From DYGX01 sp035325905 (GTDB lineage: Bacteria > Chloroflexota > Anaerolineae > Aggregatilineales > Aggregatilineaceae), in assembly GCA_035325905.1 (NCBI GenBank), contig DAOKYY010000095.1, forward strand, positions 1 to 13,640: a stretch of DNA of 13,640 bases, in the 5' to 3' direction. Below, in pieces: positions 13,084 through 13,640 of this stretch. The translations under genes and the position numbers were made by a program. The notes beneath the pieces were generated by a model. That model did not search any database. It was not told the DNA's origin and worked only from the letters and a program-made list of their open reading frames with translations. The stretch's first letter is position 1; each line of letters starts with the position of its first letter.

Positions 13084-13640
13084 ATGTTCCCCATTTCTTC
13101 CCACATGCGCGCCGTGCTTCAGGCGCTATTCGTGACGTTGCTATGGTCCAGCTCGTGGGTGCTGATCAAGCAGGGGCTGGAAGACATCCCCGCGCTGACC
13201 TTCGCCGGGCTGCGCTATACGCTCGCGTTTGTGTGCCTGCTGCCGCTGGCGGCGCGGCGCGGCGATCTGCGCACGCTGCGCACTCTGTCTCGCCGTGATT
13301 GGCGGACGCTGGCCGCGCTCGGCTTGGTGTACTACACCGTGACGCAGGGCGCGCAGTTCCTGGGGCTGGAGCGTCTGCCCGCCGTGACGACCAGTCTGCT
13401 GCTGAGCTTTTCGCCGGTGATGGTCGCGCTGCTGGGGATTGTCCTGCTCGGCGAGCGCATCACGGGCGCGCAGTGGGGCGGAATCGCGCTCTACCTGGCG
13501 GGCGTGCTGGTCTACTTTTACCCGGTCAATATCCCCTCACGTGAGGTGGCCGGGCTGGTGATCGTGCTGGTCGGCGTGCTCGCCAACGCCATCGCGGCGG
13601 TGATGGGGCGCAGTATCAACCGGCGGCGCACGCTCTCGCC
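13084..13640 (+). CDS. EamA/DMT-family transporter (3' end outside window)
   Basis: The first 185 residues of a drug/metabolite transporter of the EamA (RhaT/YdcZ-like) type are visible; full members are about 290-310 residues with ten helices. The opening AVLQALFVTLLWSSSWVLIKQGLEDIPALTFAGLRY is the family's first-helix pattern. It is followed by YYTVTQGAQFLGLERLPAVTTSLLLSFSPVMVALLGIVLLGERI, which closes the first EamA repeat, and by the start of the second repeat after a short loop (GLVIVLVGVLANAIAAVMGRSI). ATG 13084 has GAGAGG (13070-13075) 8 bases upstream. EamA proteins export or import small metabolites, often amino acids or nucleobase-related compounds. The riboswitch upstream suggests control by a nucleotide-type signal. 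The frame is open to the window edge. Confidence 0.92.
   Translation, partial: MFPISSHMRAVLQALFVTLLWSSSWVLIKQGLEDIPALTFAGLRYTLAFVCLLPLAARRGDLRTLRTLSRRDWRTLAALGLVYYTVTQGAQFLGLERLPAVTTSLLLSFSPVMVALLGIVLLGERITGAQWGGIALYLAGVLVYFYPVNIPSREVAGLVIVLVGVLANAIAAVMGRSINRRRTLS

Noticed and set aside
1..13640. CRISPR arrays, tRNA or rRNA genes, transposases and prophage genes
   Set aside because: No regularly spaced repeats, cloverleaf or rRNA-like sequence, or transposase/integrase motifs were seen on either strand.

Overview
The window is high-GC DNA (counted 60-base lines run near 75% GC in the kinase gene) with short intergenic spaces, little operon structure and sigma-70-like promoters. The gene set (a DUF2142 membrane protein with a beta-rich tail, secreted C39-like/TPR proteins, a PknB-type kinase with SH3-like extracellular repeats, an F420-type PPOX flavoprotein and a macrolide-type glycosyltransferase) would fit an Anaerolineae-like member of the Chloroflexota. 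That assignment is an inference from gene content. A run of exactly 100 Ns (9985-10084) shows this is a scaffolded draft assembly.

Layout. 1-1664: a Bax1-I/YccA-like seven-helix membrane protein closed by a palindromic terminator, then a class I SAM methyltransferase. 1675-3587 (minus): a GT1 glycosyltransferase translationally coupled by an ATGA overlap to a small SRPBCC-like membrane-anchored protein. 3599-3721: a hairpin-bearing intergenic element flanked by an 8-bp direct repeat. 3718-5922 (minus): a DUF2142 protein with a good promoter at 5973-6002. 6102-6512: a PPOX/F420 flavoprotein transcribed divergently from it, followed by a terminator. 6693-8902: two tandem paralogous secreted proteins, each with a papain-like C39 domain and TPR-like repeats. 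8995-10811: an MDR dehydrogenase cluster of visibly lower GC, with one near-complete gene, the assembly gap, the C-terminal two thirds of a second gene, and an eight-codon stub of a third. 10986-12860: a Ser/Thr kinase with a strong promoter, one transmembrane helix and two extracellular Cys-bracketed SH3-like repeats. 12877-13640: a promoter, a ykkC-family riboswitch, and an EamA/DMT transporter that runs off the window.

The best find is the RNA at about 12918-13036. It has the ykkC core (CTAGGGTTCCG and GGACCGAG), a P3 hairpin, a GGCA-CAAAA-TGCC hairpin, and an outer GTCAAC/GTTGGC helix like the P0 add-on helix of the ppGpp/PRPP (subtype 2) branch. It sits 5 bases after the expected transcription start and 47 bases before an EamA start codon. 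I see no CRISPR array, tRNA, rRNA, transposase or phage gene, and nothing that links all the genes into one system; most are independent transcription units.
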